In this document: positions 55,575 to 63,765 of the stretch, in pieces
Layout: each line of letters begins with the position of its first letter
How positions within the stretch are numbered: the first letter of the stretch is position 1
IMG/VR virus record: IMGVR_UViG_3300042554_001855
Coordinates: 59,212-123,211 of that record
Direction: 5' to 3' (one strand)
Length of the DNA: 64,000 bases
Source of the DNA: a virus
The notes under the pieces: generated by a model
Databases searched by the model: none
What the model saw: the letters and a program-made list of their open reading frames with translations, nothing else
What the model was told of the DNA's origin: nothing
Translations under genes and position numbers: made by a program

Positions 55575-55786
55575 CAGAAAGGTAACTTGAACTTCTCAGT
55601 ATTTAGTTTGGGGATAGGAAGTTTCTCAAATGCTTTGCTGACTTGCTTCTCTACAACAGCACCGACGAACTCTTCTGGGTTGTCCAGAATCTTCTGTGCT
55701 TTCTGATAAGTCACATAAGCACCATAGCATAGTGCTCCACTCACCGCCAGACTTGCCGCTGATAAAATAAGTGCTAGGTTCTTCAT
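55574..55786 (-). CDS. Small anchored protein, 70 aa
   Basis: N-terminal hydrophobic segment (LALILSAASLAVSGALCYGAY) followed by a polar, amphipathic tail with KAFEKLPIPKLNTEKFKLPF. The tail recalls small membrane-linked proteins of phages. ATGA overlap with the lipase-like gene. Function unknown. Confidence 0.7.
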   Translation of the reverse strand: MKNLALILSAASLAVSGALCYGAYVTYQKAQKILDNPEEFVGAVVEKQVSKAFEKLPIPKLNTEKFKLPF

Positions 55787-56379
55787 TTTAGTAACTTCTC
55801 AATTGCGTTATAATAGTAAACAGCATTATGGTCTTCTACACCATCAAATCTCTTATCATCAGCATCTTCTAAATGAATCTCTGGATGAGTATGAACATAT
55901 CCAGTCAAGAAAGGTGGAGTTTTGGGAACAACATCATCGCCGTGAACAAAACGAAGGTGCTCTACATTCTTCAGTCTTTCTTTCAAACCTCTACCACCTG
56001 GACGGGGAGAACCAATTGTGATGATTGCTAGGTCTGGTGCGGACTTAAGCATAAGGTCAGCAACAACAGTCGCAGTCGCACCACCAAGAGAGTGTCCCGC
56101 AAGAATCAGTTTTCTACCCTTCTCTAGTGACTCAAAGTTTAATACTAACTCAGTAATTGTTCTGGTAGCATTATCTTTAAATCCCCTGTGAGTATCCTCA
56201 CTACGGAATAAGAATTTTAGATTAGTTGCCCAGTCTGATGTTTCGTTGGTTCCCTCAATTGCGAGAATACAATATCCAGGAATACTCTTATCTACAATGA
56301 AATCATTCTTATCAGCATAAACATCAACACAGTTTTTAACTGCCTTTAGAATGACTTCCTTTGGTAATGTTGTGTTCAT
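55783..56379 (-). CDS. Class 3 lipase-like hydrolase, 198 aa
   Basis: The nucleophile elbow LILAGHSLGGATATVVADLM (Ser at about residue 106), the Asp in HGDDVVPKTPPF and the late His in GVEDHNAVYYYN reproduce the class 3 lipase triad. No signal peptide is visible, so it would act in the cytoplasm or on the inner face of membranes. Phospholipid hydrolysis at lysis or membrane remodelling are possible roles. Near membrane proteins and cell-wall hydrolases. Confidence 0.8.
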   Translation of the reverse strand: MNTTLPKEVILKAVKNCVDVYADKNDFIVDKSIPGYCILAIEGTNETSDWATNLKFLFRSEDTHRGFKDNATRTITELVLNFESLEKGRKLILAGHSLGGATATVVADLMLKSAPDLAIITIGSPRPGGRGLKERLKNVEHLRFVHGDDVVPKTPPFLTGYVHTHPEIHLEDADDKRFDGVEDHNAVYYYNAIEKLLK

Positions 56380-56488
56380 CTTTCATCTCCTCGTTTGCTA
56401 ACCGTAGTATATAGTAAATGATATACGAAACAAAGATAAGTCCTGGACCAAGAATCGCCATTACTCCCCAAGGAAATTCTTGCGGCAT
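56336..56488 (-). CDS. Single-span membrane protein, 50 aa
   Basis: ATG shares one base with the stop of the metallopeptidase-like gene (TAATG). One helix (GVMAILGPGLIFVSYIIYYI) then a charged tail. Its end overlaps the start of the lipase gene by 44 bp. Function unknown; size and form fit a small lysis-related or holin-like protein. Confidence 0.65.
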   Translation of the reverse strand: MPQEFPWGVMAILGPGLIFVSYIIYYILRLANEEMKDEHNITKGSHSKGS

Positions 56489-57234
56489 TAGAACTTACCT
56501 TCTACACAATAATCTGCTTTTTTATTTGGTGTATATTCCTTATGACCTTCTTGGGGTTTCATCCAACCACATCCAATCAACCATTCCATCGTCATCGGAG
56601 TGGGTCTTACCTGCTCCCAGAGTGGTCCTTTCGCACACATTTCTAGGTGCTTTGCCGTTTGACCTAACTGTTCTTCTGCCCAGTTCGCATCTGCCTCCCA
56701 AGGCACAGCACGACTTTGACCCATAGACTCATAAGAAAGCCTTGTGGTCTTCATTACCCAAGATGGTATTTCAGCATCTTGATGAACCTGAGCCATAAAT
56801 GCTGTTTCTATTCCACCACCCATACAGTCCTGAACAACGTGCCATCCTTCGTGACGTAGTGTTCCTAGAAACTCTCTTGGGTCTTTGAGTAACTCTTCAT
56901 TTATAAAAAGACGATTATACTTTGGTTTATATAACCCTACTGTTCTTGGTGTGAAATATCTGGGTGGAGCAATATAAACACCAACATTGACTTTCTCTAG
57001 TCCTACTAAAATACGCTTGACTTCTTCTCTGAATGGGTCAAGTTCTTTTGCTTTGAGTAATTCTGATTCTGATGTAAGTTTCTCAACACCTTCAGTACAT
57101 TCTAATAGAATCATACAACCCATCGCTGCCAGACTATATGCTGGAACGGTGGGTTGTTTCTTTACTATTTTTTCAGCACTTGCGGGAAGAACTAAACTTA
57201 ATGATAGACCGATTGCCGTGAGGAGTTTTTTCAT
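56488..57234 (-). CDS. Exported zincin-like protein (HExxH), 248 aa
   Basis: ATG 57234 is favoured because it overlaps the upstream stop (ATGA) and gives a signal peptide (KKLLTAIGLSLSLVLPASA). The zinc motif is in TLRHEGWHVVQDC (HEGWH), with a probable third ligand in WEADANWAEEQLGQ. Several Cys could form disulfides. Family not named; similar exported proteins occur in marine picocyanobacterial phages. Probably a periplasmic metallopeptidase. Confidence 0.7.
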   Translation of the reverse strand: MKKLLTAIGLSLSLVLPASAEKIVKKQPTVPAYSLAAMGCMILLECTEGVEKLTSESELLKAKELDPFREEVKRILVGLEKVNVGVYIAPPRYFTPRTVGLYKPKYNRLFINEELLKDPREFLGTLRHEGWHVVQDCMGGGIETAFMAQVHQDAEIPSWVMKTTRLSYESMGQSRAVPWEADANWAEEQLGQTAKHLEMCAKGPLWEQVRPTPMTMEWLIGCGWMKPQEGHKEYTPNKKADYCVEGKF

Positions 57235-57425
57235 TCTCGTCCCTCTTGATGATGTATCCAAACTTTCAAATCTTTTACATATTTTCTTAAGGTTTCTGCT
57301 TGTGATAGGTGCCACTCTTCTTGTGTATCTAGATACAGTCTCATATGATTATCAACTGCGTCTAGACACTTTTTAATTACAGGATTCCAAGGCTCCCGAA
57401 TCGGAGTGTTCCACTCTCGTGGCAT
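57231..57425 (-). CDS. Hypothetical protein, 64 aa
   Basis: Soluble 64-residue protein, Trp- and His-rich (MPREWNTPIREPWNPVIKKC, YLDTQEEWHLSQAETL). Stop overlaps the signal-peptide gene's ATG. It follows the Lys-rich peptide gene by six bases. Function unknown. Confidence 0.65.
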   Translation of the reverse strand: MPREWNTPIREPWNPVIKKCLDAVDNHMRLYLDTQEEWHLSQAETLRKYVKDLKVWIHHQEGRE

Positions 57426-57431
57426 AATACC

Positions 57432-57545
57432 TCACTTTTTTTTACCACCGTTTTTTGCTTTGTTTGCCGTCGCATTTCCTTGGTTCTGCTTAGAGTTTTT
57501 ACCTCCAGCAGAACCTTTCTTGCCTTTGTTTGCGGACTTTGCCAT
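57432..57545 (-). CDS. Lys/Gly/Asn-rich basic peptide, 37 aa
   Basis: ATG overlaps the stop of the membrane protein gene (TAATG). The peptide is almost only Lys, Gly, Asn, Ala and Ser (MAKSANKGKKGSAGGKNSKQ), strongly basic, and lacks secondary structure. Possible nucleic-acid binder or low-complexity artefact; the coupling supports reality. Confidence 0.5.
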   Translation of the reverse strand: MAKSANKGKKGSAGGKNSKQNQGNATANKAKNGGKKK

Positions 57546-57862
57546 TATGCTCCACCTGTGCGGGGTTGAACTTGACCCTCTTCCAGTGCTTCAACTCTTG
57601 CTTCAAGATTTGTAACAGGTGCTTCTGCTACTGGAGCAGGTGGTTCTGGAGGAGCTTCTACAACTGCTTCTCTGCGTGGCTCTTCTTTCTTCTCATCATC
57701 CTCACCACCTTTCTTCATTGTATTAATACCAAAAGTGGCAGCAGAAGCGGTGAAGACCGTCGCAATAAAGGTAGGATCCATTTTGGATAGCATACCAGCA
57801 TAGCTAGCAGTCAGAAGAGCGGCAGACCAACTCAAAATAGCAATACGAATCACTTGTCCCAT
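57545..57862 (-). CDS. Two-span membrane protein, holin-like, 105 aa
   Basis: Start ATG 57862 is preferred for AAAGGA ahead. Two hydrophobic segments (VIRIAILSWSAALLTASYAG, PTFIATVFTASAATFGINTM) are followed by a charged, Pro/Ala/Glu tail (KKGGEDDEKKEEPRREA) of about 50 residues. This layout fits a class II-type holin, and cell-wall hydrolase genes lie close by, but no holin family motif is clear. Confidence 0.55.
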   Translation of the reverse strand: MGQVIRIAILSWSAALLTASYAGMLSKMDPTFIATVFTASAATFGINTMKKGGEDDEKKEEPRREAVVEAPPEPPAPVAEAPVTNLEARVEALEEGQVQPRTGGA

Positions 57863-57921
57863 AGCTTTTTCCTTTGTGTTTCCCATCAGTCCGTGTGATG
57901 AAGTCTGTTTTATTTAGGTTT

Positions 57922-59946
57922 TTAGAACTTAAATTTAACTTTTCCAGCAATAGAATTGTTGGTGACTCCATTATTCACACCGTGAGATGCTTCAACAATC
58001 AACATCTCCTTATAATCTACTTCTGCAGTAACTCCATATGAGTTATCAGTACCATAAGCACCTTCTACACTGACACCAAACAAGTCTTTCTTCTTACCAC
58101 CAAAACGAGTTTCAAGTTTGAGACCTGCTTCACCAACGTGAGATGTTTGATTGAATTCTTCAACACTTCTAGCAGACTGAATCGAACCAGTTTCCACATA
58201 AGCGTTTCTCTTGTTATTCCACACAGTATAACCAATAAATGGTTTAATTGCTTTATGAAGATGCCAGTATAAACGATTCGAAACCCACCACTCAGAACCA
58301 GTCGTTGCACCTTCATTATTGAAGACGCCCTCTACGGTTCTGTTGTAATTGTATTTGCTGTTTGCAATCGCAGCATTTGTATTCAGAGTCAGTGTATTAC
58401 CTCTAAGTTCGCTGAATACACCAAAGTGATCTTTGTTGTGTTGCGTAATTGAATCAACACCATTGAGGTTTATATTAACTCTATTATACTGGAAACCAAC
58501 AGTCCAACCTTTGGTAGCATCAAACTCAAAACCACCACCAAAAATCTTGGAATCAGCATTGTATCCATCAGCATTGTATGACTGAACAAATCTGTTGTTC
58601 TCAAATACTCTGAGTCTTTGCTTACCTACAGTTGGTTCATGATTTAAAAGTCCGTTGATACTATCATTGATACCATCAAGAACTTCTAATTGATCAATAC
58701 GTCCATAGAAATCGTCATAAGCGTGTGAAGTTTCGACAGAGTTTGTTAAATTATAAGTAGTAACTGGTGTTCCGTTCGTAACAACGGTAGAACCGTCACT
58801 ATAAGTATCAGTTGTTACAGGAGTTGTAACTGTGGTTGTTACATAAGGTGTGGTTACATTTGTGGTGGTGTGGCGATTGATTCTTTGACGACCACCAGTT
58901 TCGGTTGCACCATGCTCTGCCAGACTTACAGTTACGACAGGAAGAGTTGTGGATTGTGCAGTCGATGAACTTACATTATTAACAGTGCTTGTGCTTACAA
59001 CTGTTGGGGTAGATGGAGTTGTAGGGGCAGAAGCAGAACCCACATCAGTAACAGTAAAAGTTGATGGAGTCGCTCCTCCAGCACCACCAGCAACTGCACC
59101 AGAACCAGCAGCGAATGCAGATGGTCCAAAAATATAAGCATATTGGATATTTACAATGTCTCCAGTATTAATACCAGAGAACATAAATCCAAGACCAATT
59201 GTATGGTCTCCACTTGGACCACCATCAGTTCCATTATAATAGTCTTCTGGATTTGTAGACCATCCAGCACTAATTCCAGAATTTACACCACCAATCTGTC
59301 CAGTAAATAATCCTAAAGCATATTTGGATACAAGTGCTTCAGAAAGAACAACGTTGGTTGCTGGAATACCACCAGCATATCCTCTAGTATTGTCCGTTCT
59401 AGAACTGTCTCCAGCAGCGGCTCTTGCGTCTGGATCCGTAAAACGTCCAAAGTATAATGTTGGAACGTTCATCTTGAATTCTAAACGAGTATTGATATCA
59501 ACAAACTGTTGGTTATCATTAAAGCGATAATCGTTTTCAATATCAAACTCAGTTACTGAACCAGACCATACGGCACGGTTATCAAAAGTAACTCCGCGAT
59601 AAGAAATACCTGAATAATCTATAAGTGTTCCAGTAATCTGCGCTCCTCCAACACTATTATTGTTATTATAGTAGTTGAAAAGAACGGTTGAACCGTCTTT
59701 ACCTTTAACAGTAAATCCTTCAAAAGGATTTCCAGGAGTCAGGTAATCGTATGCTGGATTAAACGTTGCGGTTCCAGTTGAATCATACTGAATACCAGGA
59801 GAAGTTGCTCCACCAGAACCAACGGTTCCAGCATCATTAACTCCAATCTTGACGTAGTTTCCTTCTAGGACCAATGGTGCTGCGATTGCACTACTTCCCA
59901 TCAACAAAGCAGACGCTGCAGCGAGCGCCTTTGTGGCGTAAGACAT
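57922..59946 (-). CDS. Autotransporter-like outer-membrane barrel protein, 674 aa
   Basis: Start ATG 59946 gives a signal peptide (ALAAASALLMGSSAIAA) after GAGGA. Mature part: a passenger of about 350 residues with NPFEGFTVKGKDGSTVLFNY and a Thr/Ser/Pro-rich linker (TTTNVTTPYVTTTVTTPV), then a C-terminal barrel of about 250 residues with alternating strands (TVGFQYNRVNINLNG, GVSVEGAYGTDNSYGVTAE) ending in GKVKFKF, whose terminal Phe is the barrel insertion signal. This is how type V autotransporters and some porins are built. It would display a passenger on the host or act as an adhesin. Unusual in a phage. Complete, uninterrupted. Confidence 0.8.
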   Translation of the reverse strand: MSYATKALAAASALLMGSSAIAAPLVLEGNYVKIGVNDAGTVGSGGATSPGIQYDSTGTATFNPAYDYLTPGNPFEGFTVKGKDGSTVLFNYYNNNNSVGGAQITGTLIDYSGISYRGVTFDNRAVWSGSVTEFDIENDYRFNDNQQFVDINTRLEFKMNVPTLYFGRFTDPDARAAAGDSSRTDNTRGYAGGIPATNVVLSEALVSKYALGLFTGQIGGVNSGISAGWSTNPEDYYNGTDGGPSGDHTIGLGFMFSGINTGDIVNIQYAYIFGPSAFAAGSGAVAGGAGGATPSTFTVTDVGSASAPTTPSTPTVVSTSTVNNVSSSTAQSTTLPVVTVSLAEHGATETGGRQRINRHTTTNVTTPYVTTTVTTPVTTDTYSDGSTVVTNGTPVTTYNLTNSVETSHAYDDFYGRIDQLEVLDGINDSINGLLNHEPTVGKQRLRVFENNRFVQSYNADGYNADSKIFGGGFEFDATKGWTVGFQYNRVNINLNGVDSITQHNKDHFGVFSELRGNTLTLNTNAAIANSKYNYNRTVEGVFNNEGATTGSEWWVSNRLYWHLHKAIKPFIGYTVWNNKRNAYVETGSIQSARSVEEFNQTSHVGEAGLKLETRFGGKKKDLFGVSVEGAYGTDNSYGVTAEVDYKEMLIVEASHGVNNGVTNNSIAGKVKFKF

Positions 59947-60092
59947 AAAAATCCTCTGTGACTCAGTGTGTACTAAACGAAACAAACCGAAGTTTTGTTT
60001 AAAAGTAAAGTATTCACCAAGTCCAGAGGACTCGGGCTATGTAGATTCAGACCAGTTAAGATCAAGAATCAGTAATGATTGCAACTATTTAG

Positions 60093-60761
60093 TTATCCTT
60101 TTTTCCAAGCCTCGCCTTCTGCTTTTCTTCTACGTGCTAGTCCTGCTTCTACATTTGAACCAGGATTGCGATAGAGGAATAAAGCATCGGGCACTAAGTC
60201 CCACTCTTTATTCTTCAGGCGTTTAGTAATAGTATTAAAGTTATCGCCACCGTAGAAACCAGCACCGAGATTATAAGCAAAGCTGAGCAGAGCGCCTCTT
60301 TTTCCATCTGACATTTCACTCCAATATGGGATTTTGCGTAATGCGGGAAGAAACTCCTTCTTGCACTGTTCAATCAGAAGTGCATCTGCTTCTGCCTGTG
60401 TAAGGGTATCACCAAGTTTGAATGCTGAACCATCTTTCTTGCGGGTGGAACCCCAACCGATTGTGATTGGAAGTCCCCCTGTAAGAGGGTCAGGATATGC
60501 CTTTAGGTGACATCCTTCAAACTCTTTGATTAACTTAATGCCCATTTGTGGGACATCATCACCACCTGTTACAGGAGCTGCAGCAGCGGCAGGGGCTGGT
60601 GCAGCACTAGTCTTTTTTCCTCTAAAAATCTCCGCCCAATCTACGTTATCTTCTAGATACTTGACTGGTAGGTTATCTTCTAACCACTGAACTGCCTTGA
60701 CATGGTTAGGATTTCTTTCATCATAAAACTGAAAGAAATTGTGTAAATCAACTCTTGCCAT
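60093..60761 (-). CDS. GH24 (T4-type) lysozyme with N-terminal module, 222 aa
   Basis: Residues 75-222 are a glycoside hydrolase 24 lysozyme: LIKEFEGCHLKAYPDPLTGG with the catalytic Glu, then ITIGWGST. Residues 1-48 are a module (RVDLHNFFQFYDERNPNHVK, AVQWLEDNLPVKYLEDN, WAEIFRG) that occurs also in the peptidase-like protein next to it. An Ala/Pro linker joins them. No signal peptide, so a holin would be needed. It cleaves the peptidoglycan glycan chain at lysis. Its ATG overlaps the end of a 46-aa gene. Confidence 0.9.
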   Translation of the reverse strand: MARVDLHNFFQFYDERNPNHVKAVQWLEDNLPVKYLEDNVDWAEIFRGKKTSAAPAPAAAAAPVTGGDDVPQMGIKLIKEFEGCHLKAYPDPLTGGLPITIGWGSTRKKDGSAFKLGDTLTQAEADALLIEQCKKEFLPALRKIPYWSEMSDGKRGALLSFAYNLGAGFYGGDNFNTITKRLKNKEWDLVPDALFLYRNPGSNVEAGLARRRKAEGEAWKKG

Positions 60762-60888
60762 TGTTGTCTCCTTCGAAATACTTTGAATAAAGTTGTTGTG
60801 CTTCTACGTGTCTGCCGTGATTTGTGAGGTCTTTAATCTTTTGTAAGATTTTCCTCTTGAAATTAATCGAAGATTCTTCCCCAGCCAT
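60748..60888 (-). CDS. Small protein nested between two hydrolase genes, 46 aa
   Basis: ATG 60888 lies inside the end of the peptidase-like gene with GGAGGG five bases ahead, a strong ribosome site. 46 codons follow (MAGEESSINFKRKILQKIKD, then NHGRHVEAQQLYSKYFEGDN) and overlap the lysozyme start by 14 bp. Soluble, basic. Two-way overlap and a good SD argue for a genuine gene; function unknown, perhaps lysis regulation. Confidence 0.72.
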   Translation of the reverse strand: MAGEESSINFKRKILQKIKDLTNHGRHVEAQQLYSKYFEGDNNGKS

Positions 60889-61534
60889 CGTTCCCTCCTG
60901 GACACCAGCGGTGCTTCAGCATTGCCTTAGTGTAAATGGTCTTCTTACCATTTGTTACTGGACCAGTGTAATTGTCATTGCAAGAACCATATGGATCATT
61001 GACATAATATCCTTTACCATCTGGTGTCTTACCGATGACTACACACATGTGCCCACCAGTAGGAGCAGATAAAGGACCACGGTGCAGGATACCAATAACA
61101 ACAGGTTTCCCAGCATCAAGACTCTTATCAATGTCAGCAAAAGAAAGATTATAGCTAAAGTGTGACTTAACTCCATAACCTGCCAGAACTTTTGTCTGTA
61201 CCGCATGGTCAGTCGTGTCACCAATCGCAAATACTTTTTTGACATACTCATCATCACCTTTGATGCTTCCTGGCTTGAGGAAAGCAAGGCACATTGCACA
61301 CGATGAAGAGTTACACGTTCTATGTGCATCTCTGTAGTTATCTACTTGGTTAAAATATGGAACTTCAAGAACTGCTGGAGTTGGTGGTTTTGTTCTAAAA
61401 ATACCAATCCAATCAGTTTCTGCATCGTCTAAAAACTCAGCAGGCAGGTTATCCTCTAACCATTGTACTGCTGCTACGTGATTTGAATTTTTTTCGTCGT
61501 AAAACTTAAAAAAGTTGTGAAGGTCAAGTGTCAT
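60863..61534 (-). CDS. C39-like cysteine peptidase with N-terminal module, 223 aa
   Basis: Residues 1-47 share the module of the lysozyme (LDLHNFFKFYDEKNSNHVA, AVQWLEDNLPAEFLDD). From about 55 a C39_2-like peptidase domain follows: VPYFNQVDNYRDAHRTCNSS with the catalytic Cys region, GKPVVIGILHRG, and GGHMCVVIGKTPDG with His and then YVNDPYGS with Asp. Papain-like peptidoglycan or protein cleavage is expected. No signal peptide. The pair with the lysozyme suggests a two-enzyme lysis system with a shared anchor. Confidence 0.82.
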   Translation of the reverse strand: MTLDLHNFFKFYDEKNSNHVAAVQWLEDNLPAEFLDDAETDWIGIFRTKPPTPAVLEVPYFNQVDNYRDAHRTCNSSSCAMCLAFLKPGSIKGDDEYVKKVFAIGDTTDHAVQTKVLAGYGVKSHFSYNLSFADIDKSLDAGKPVVIGILHRGPLSAPTGGHMCVVIGKTPDGKGYYVNDPYGSCNDNYTGPVTNGKKTIYTKAMLKHRWCPGGNDGWGRIFD

Positions 61535-61715
61535 CTTCCTCTCCTATGAACTCTAATGAGAAAATATCATGCTCTGGAATATTCGGATTCAACCATTCAC
61601 TAAACTCAGATTGAATCGCATGGGCATTTTCAAAACAGTTTTCTTCACAGAGAGTATGAATACGATCAACTGCCCAATCATGTGATTGTTTCAGAGTCTT
61701 TTCCAAAATTTCCAT
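61524..61715 (-). CDS. Hypothetical protein, 63 aa
   Basis: Soluble, acidic, helical 63-residue protein (MEILEKTLKQSHDWAVDRIH, then HDIFSLEFIGEEDDT). Overlaps the peptidase start by 11 bp and the upstream gene's end by 38 bp. Function unknown. Confidence 0.6.
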   Translation of the reverse strand: MEILEKTLKQSHDWAVDRIHTLCEENCFENAHAIQSEFSEWLNPNIPEHDIFSLEFIGEEDDT

Positions 61716-62127
61716 AATCTTTTCGCATGTAGCGTCCTAGGATATTACTATTGTAATACGCTGGACTCCCATCGTCAAGAGACTCGATCAACACATTATT
61801 TAGGAAAAGCTGTTTTGTTTCTTCGTAGTTACACTGTCCTTTTGTTTTATGGAGGCTAAGTATTCTTCTGTCGCAGGATGCTTTTCCCCAAATGTCAATA
61901 TCGGCTTTGAGTTCAGGACAGGAGCCGTAATATCTTTTCCAATCGGACTCTGACTTAACTTTTCTAGATTTTCCTCTTGGTGTGCGGAAAGACCAGAAAT
62001 ACTTTCTACCAATATAACTACGACCAGTTTTATTACAGTGAATATGATAAACGAAACCAAAATTATCTTGAATATCAGAAGACTCAAAAATTTCCCCATT
62101 GAATCTCCAAGGGTTTTCATAACTCAT
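61678..62127 (-). CDS. GIY-YIG-like nuclease, 149 aa
   Basis: The GIY-YIG pattern appears as DNFGFVYHIHCNKTGRSYIG (F-V-Y ... Y-I-G, spacing 12-13) followed by the RK of the first helix (GRKYFW). Later Arg/Glu residues (DRRILSL, NYEETKQLF) fit the catalytic Glu region, but the Glu is not certain. Small stand-alone GIY-YIG enzymes are homing nucleases in T4-like phages. Possibly degenerate. Confidence 0.6.
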   Translation of the reverse strand: MSYENPWRFNGEIFESSDIQDNFGFVYHIHCNKTGRSYIGRKYFWSFRTPRGKSRKVKSESDWKRYYGSCPELKADIDIWGKASCDRRILSLHKTKGQCNYEETKQLFLNNVLIESLDDGSPAYYNSNILGRYMRKDYGNFGKDSETIT

Positions 62128-62175
62128 ACTAAGAATCTTTATGAGCTATTATTTATCTTCAACCCTAGCAAAGCG

Positions 62176-62205
62176 ATTCTAGCAATAAAAAAGCACCCCT
62201 GTCAA
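62176..62205 (-). promoter_or_regulatory. Promoter TTGACA-18-TAGAAT
   Basis: Minus strand TTGACA (62200-62205) lies in the loop of the terminator; TAGAAT (62176-62181) follows at 18 bp. Serves the GIY-YIG-like gene and the lysis genes beyond. Confidence 0.6.
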
Positions 62206-62213
62206 GAGGTGCT
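62189..62213 (-). terminator. Terminator after structural protein gene, loop contains TTGACA
   Basis: Minus strand AGCACCTC-TTGA-CAGGGGTGCT followed by six Ts, about 20 bp past the structural gene's stop. Confidence 0.85.
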
Positions 62214-62234
62214 TAGAATTATGTTATGATTATA

Positions 62235-63545
62235 TCAACGACCGAAATCTGTTCCTTGATTTACTGGTTTGATTTTGTTTTTATTTTCAAGATTCTTACC
62301 ACCTTGCTGCATAACTTGGGCACGAGTTTGACCTGTTTTTTCTGCTGCAGCACCGCCGCCAGCACCATAGGTTGTTAATCTACCACTGTCATCCTTACTT
62401 GCTGGTTTAGCAAATGGTGAAGGAGTGCTAGGAAGTGGTTTAGTTTGTTGATTTGCAAATGGATTAGTATTTGCTCTGGCAGCATTGCTTCTGTCAATTT
62501 TATTTTTTGCTGCCATAGCCGCTAAAGCACCACTAGCAAGCACACCTCCAGCAAGTAATGCAGGTGCAATCTCATCAAGAATTTCTTTTTTCCACCCTTC
62601 ACCCATATTTGCCATAATAGCAAGAGCTGCTTTTTCAGTTTCGGCATAACCCTCATCAAGAAGATGACCCTTGATGATATCAAATATATCAAAGGATTGG
62701 GATTGAAGATTTACACCCTTTTTAGCAAGATCAAAACCTGTTGTTGGTTTATTCTCTACTGGTTTAGGGGTTGCAGCAGTTCCCTGTGAGAATTTTGTGG
62801 CGGGGTCTGGTGCTTTAAGATTAGATGCTGCTGCGGTCGCTTGTGATGTATTAACAGCGGTTGATGGTGGTGTCTTTAATTGGTCTGATGTAACATTTGC
62901 ACCTGCCTGTCTCATCTGAGAAGCCGTTTGCATTGCTTTAATATCAGCGACATCTTGTTTAATCTTTGGTTGTGCTGGTGCCGCTGGTTTTGGTGCAGAA
63001 GGAGCAGCACTACCACCACGAGCAACATAACGCTCTTTCTCAGCACCTGTAAAGGCACCTGCAGTGAATTTACCAGTTGCCTTATCTAATTTACCTTCTA
63101 CACCACCTTGCTTGGCAAGAACGACTGAAGAGGCAGCAGGAGCGGTTTTAGTGCCTGCTGGTGGATTCCCTGAACCTGCTGGAGGATTACCTGAACCTGC
63201 TGGAGGATTACCTGAACCTGCTGGACGTGTAGGTTTTGATACACCAGCTTTTTGTCTAGCGACTTCCCAAGATTTATCAGTTTCAGCACCTGGTTTAGTG
63301 AAGAACTTTGCTGCTCCTGCAGTTACAGCTGGTTTAAGATAATCTGGTTTAGCTGGTGGTTTTTTACCTGTCAAAAGTTGAGTGGCAGATTGTTGTTGTG
63401 CAGATTTCATAGCAGGTGTAGAAAATACATCCATTTTTTCATCGATCTTCTCAACATTTTCTACAACTTCTTCTTGTTGAGGAGCATAGACAGCACTATA
63501 TGCTTCCATCATATTTGCAACTTCATTACCTGTAAGTCTAGACAT
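62235..63545 (-). CDS. Pro/Ala-rich structural-type protein, 436 aa
   Basis: Low-complexity protein: N-terminal helix (MSRLTGNEVANMMEAYSAVY), a long Ala/Pro/Lys/Gln region with three PAGSGNP repeats (about residues 110-130), then a block QSFDIFDIIKGHLLDEGYAE followed by KAALAIMANMGEGWKKEILD and an Ala/Gly helix (APALLAGGVLASGALAAMAA). The FDIIKGHLLDEGYAE-type block recurs in T4-like cyanophage particle proteins. A late promoter box precedes the gene by 29 bp. Tail-linked or scaffold-like structural role inferred. Confidence 0.72.
   Translation of the reverse strand: MSRLTGNEVANMMEAYSAVYAPQQEEVVENVEKIDEKMDVFSTPAMKSAQQQSATQLLTGKKPPAKPDYLKPAVTAGAAKFFTKPGAETDKSWEVARQKAGVSKPTRPAGSGNPPAGSGNPPAGSGNPPAGTKTAPAASSVVLAKQGGVEGKLDKATGKFTAGAFTGAEKERYVARGGSAAPSAPKPAAPAQPKIKQDVADIKAMQTASQMRQAGANVTSDQLKTPPSTAVNTSQATAAASNLKAPDPATKFSQGTAATPKPVENKPTTGFDLAKKGVNLQSQSFDIFDIIKGHLLDEGYAETEKAALAIMANMGEGWKKEILDEIAPALLAGGVLASGALAAMAAKNKIDRSNAARANTNPFANQQTKPLPSTPSPFAKPASKDDSGRLTTYGAGGGAAAEKTGQTRAQVMQQGGKNLENKNKIKPVNQGTDFGR
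63150..63220. repeat. Short tandem repeat coding PAGSGNP
   Basis: Three near-identical 21 bp units (plus strand around GGATTACCTGAACCTGCTGG) in the structural gene, coding seven-residue repeats. Recent expansion is likely, since the last two are almost identical at DNA level. Confidence 0.75.
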
Positions 63546-63573
63546 CTTTTCTTTTATGATTTTTCTATAATTT

Positions 63574-63581
63574 TATTTATA
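63574..63581 (-). promoter_or_regulatory. T4-type late promoter box fused to a terminator
   Basis: Minus strand TATAAATA begins at the last T of the U-tract of the upstream terminator (63581) and lies 29 bp ahead of the structural gene. Confidence 0.65.
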
Positions 63582-63605
63582 AAAAAAGAGGGTCCGAAGA
63601 CCCTC
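63581..63605 (-). terminator. Terminator ahead of structural gene
   Basis: Minus strand GAGGGTC-TTCG-GACCCTC followed by seven Ts, overlapping the stop codon of the 53-aa gene. Strong, with a UUCG tetraloop. Confidence 0.92.
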
Positions 63606-63765
63606 ATTTCACATCGTCATTGCATTTACCCAACCATTCTTTGGAATAATCATAATCTCCAAAAAGAAACTCATCGCACTCTGCCGCTTCCTGATATGCG
63701 TTCAGGATTTCCTGTTCGCACCATTCATCATAGTTGGAATCCTGAGAAAGTATCTTTGGTAACAT
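63604..63765 (-). CDS. Acidic hypothetical protein, 53 aa
   Basis: ATG overlaps the stop of the upstream gene (TAATG); 53 codons end in the terminator. Acidic and aromatic (DSNYDEWCEQEILNAYQEAA, DEFLFGDYDYSKEWLG). Soluble; function unknown. Confidence 0.65.
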   Translation of the reverse strand: MLPKILSQDSNYDEWCEQEILNAYQEAAECDEFLFGDYDYSKEWLGKCNDDVK

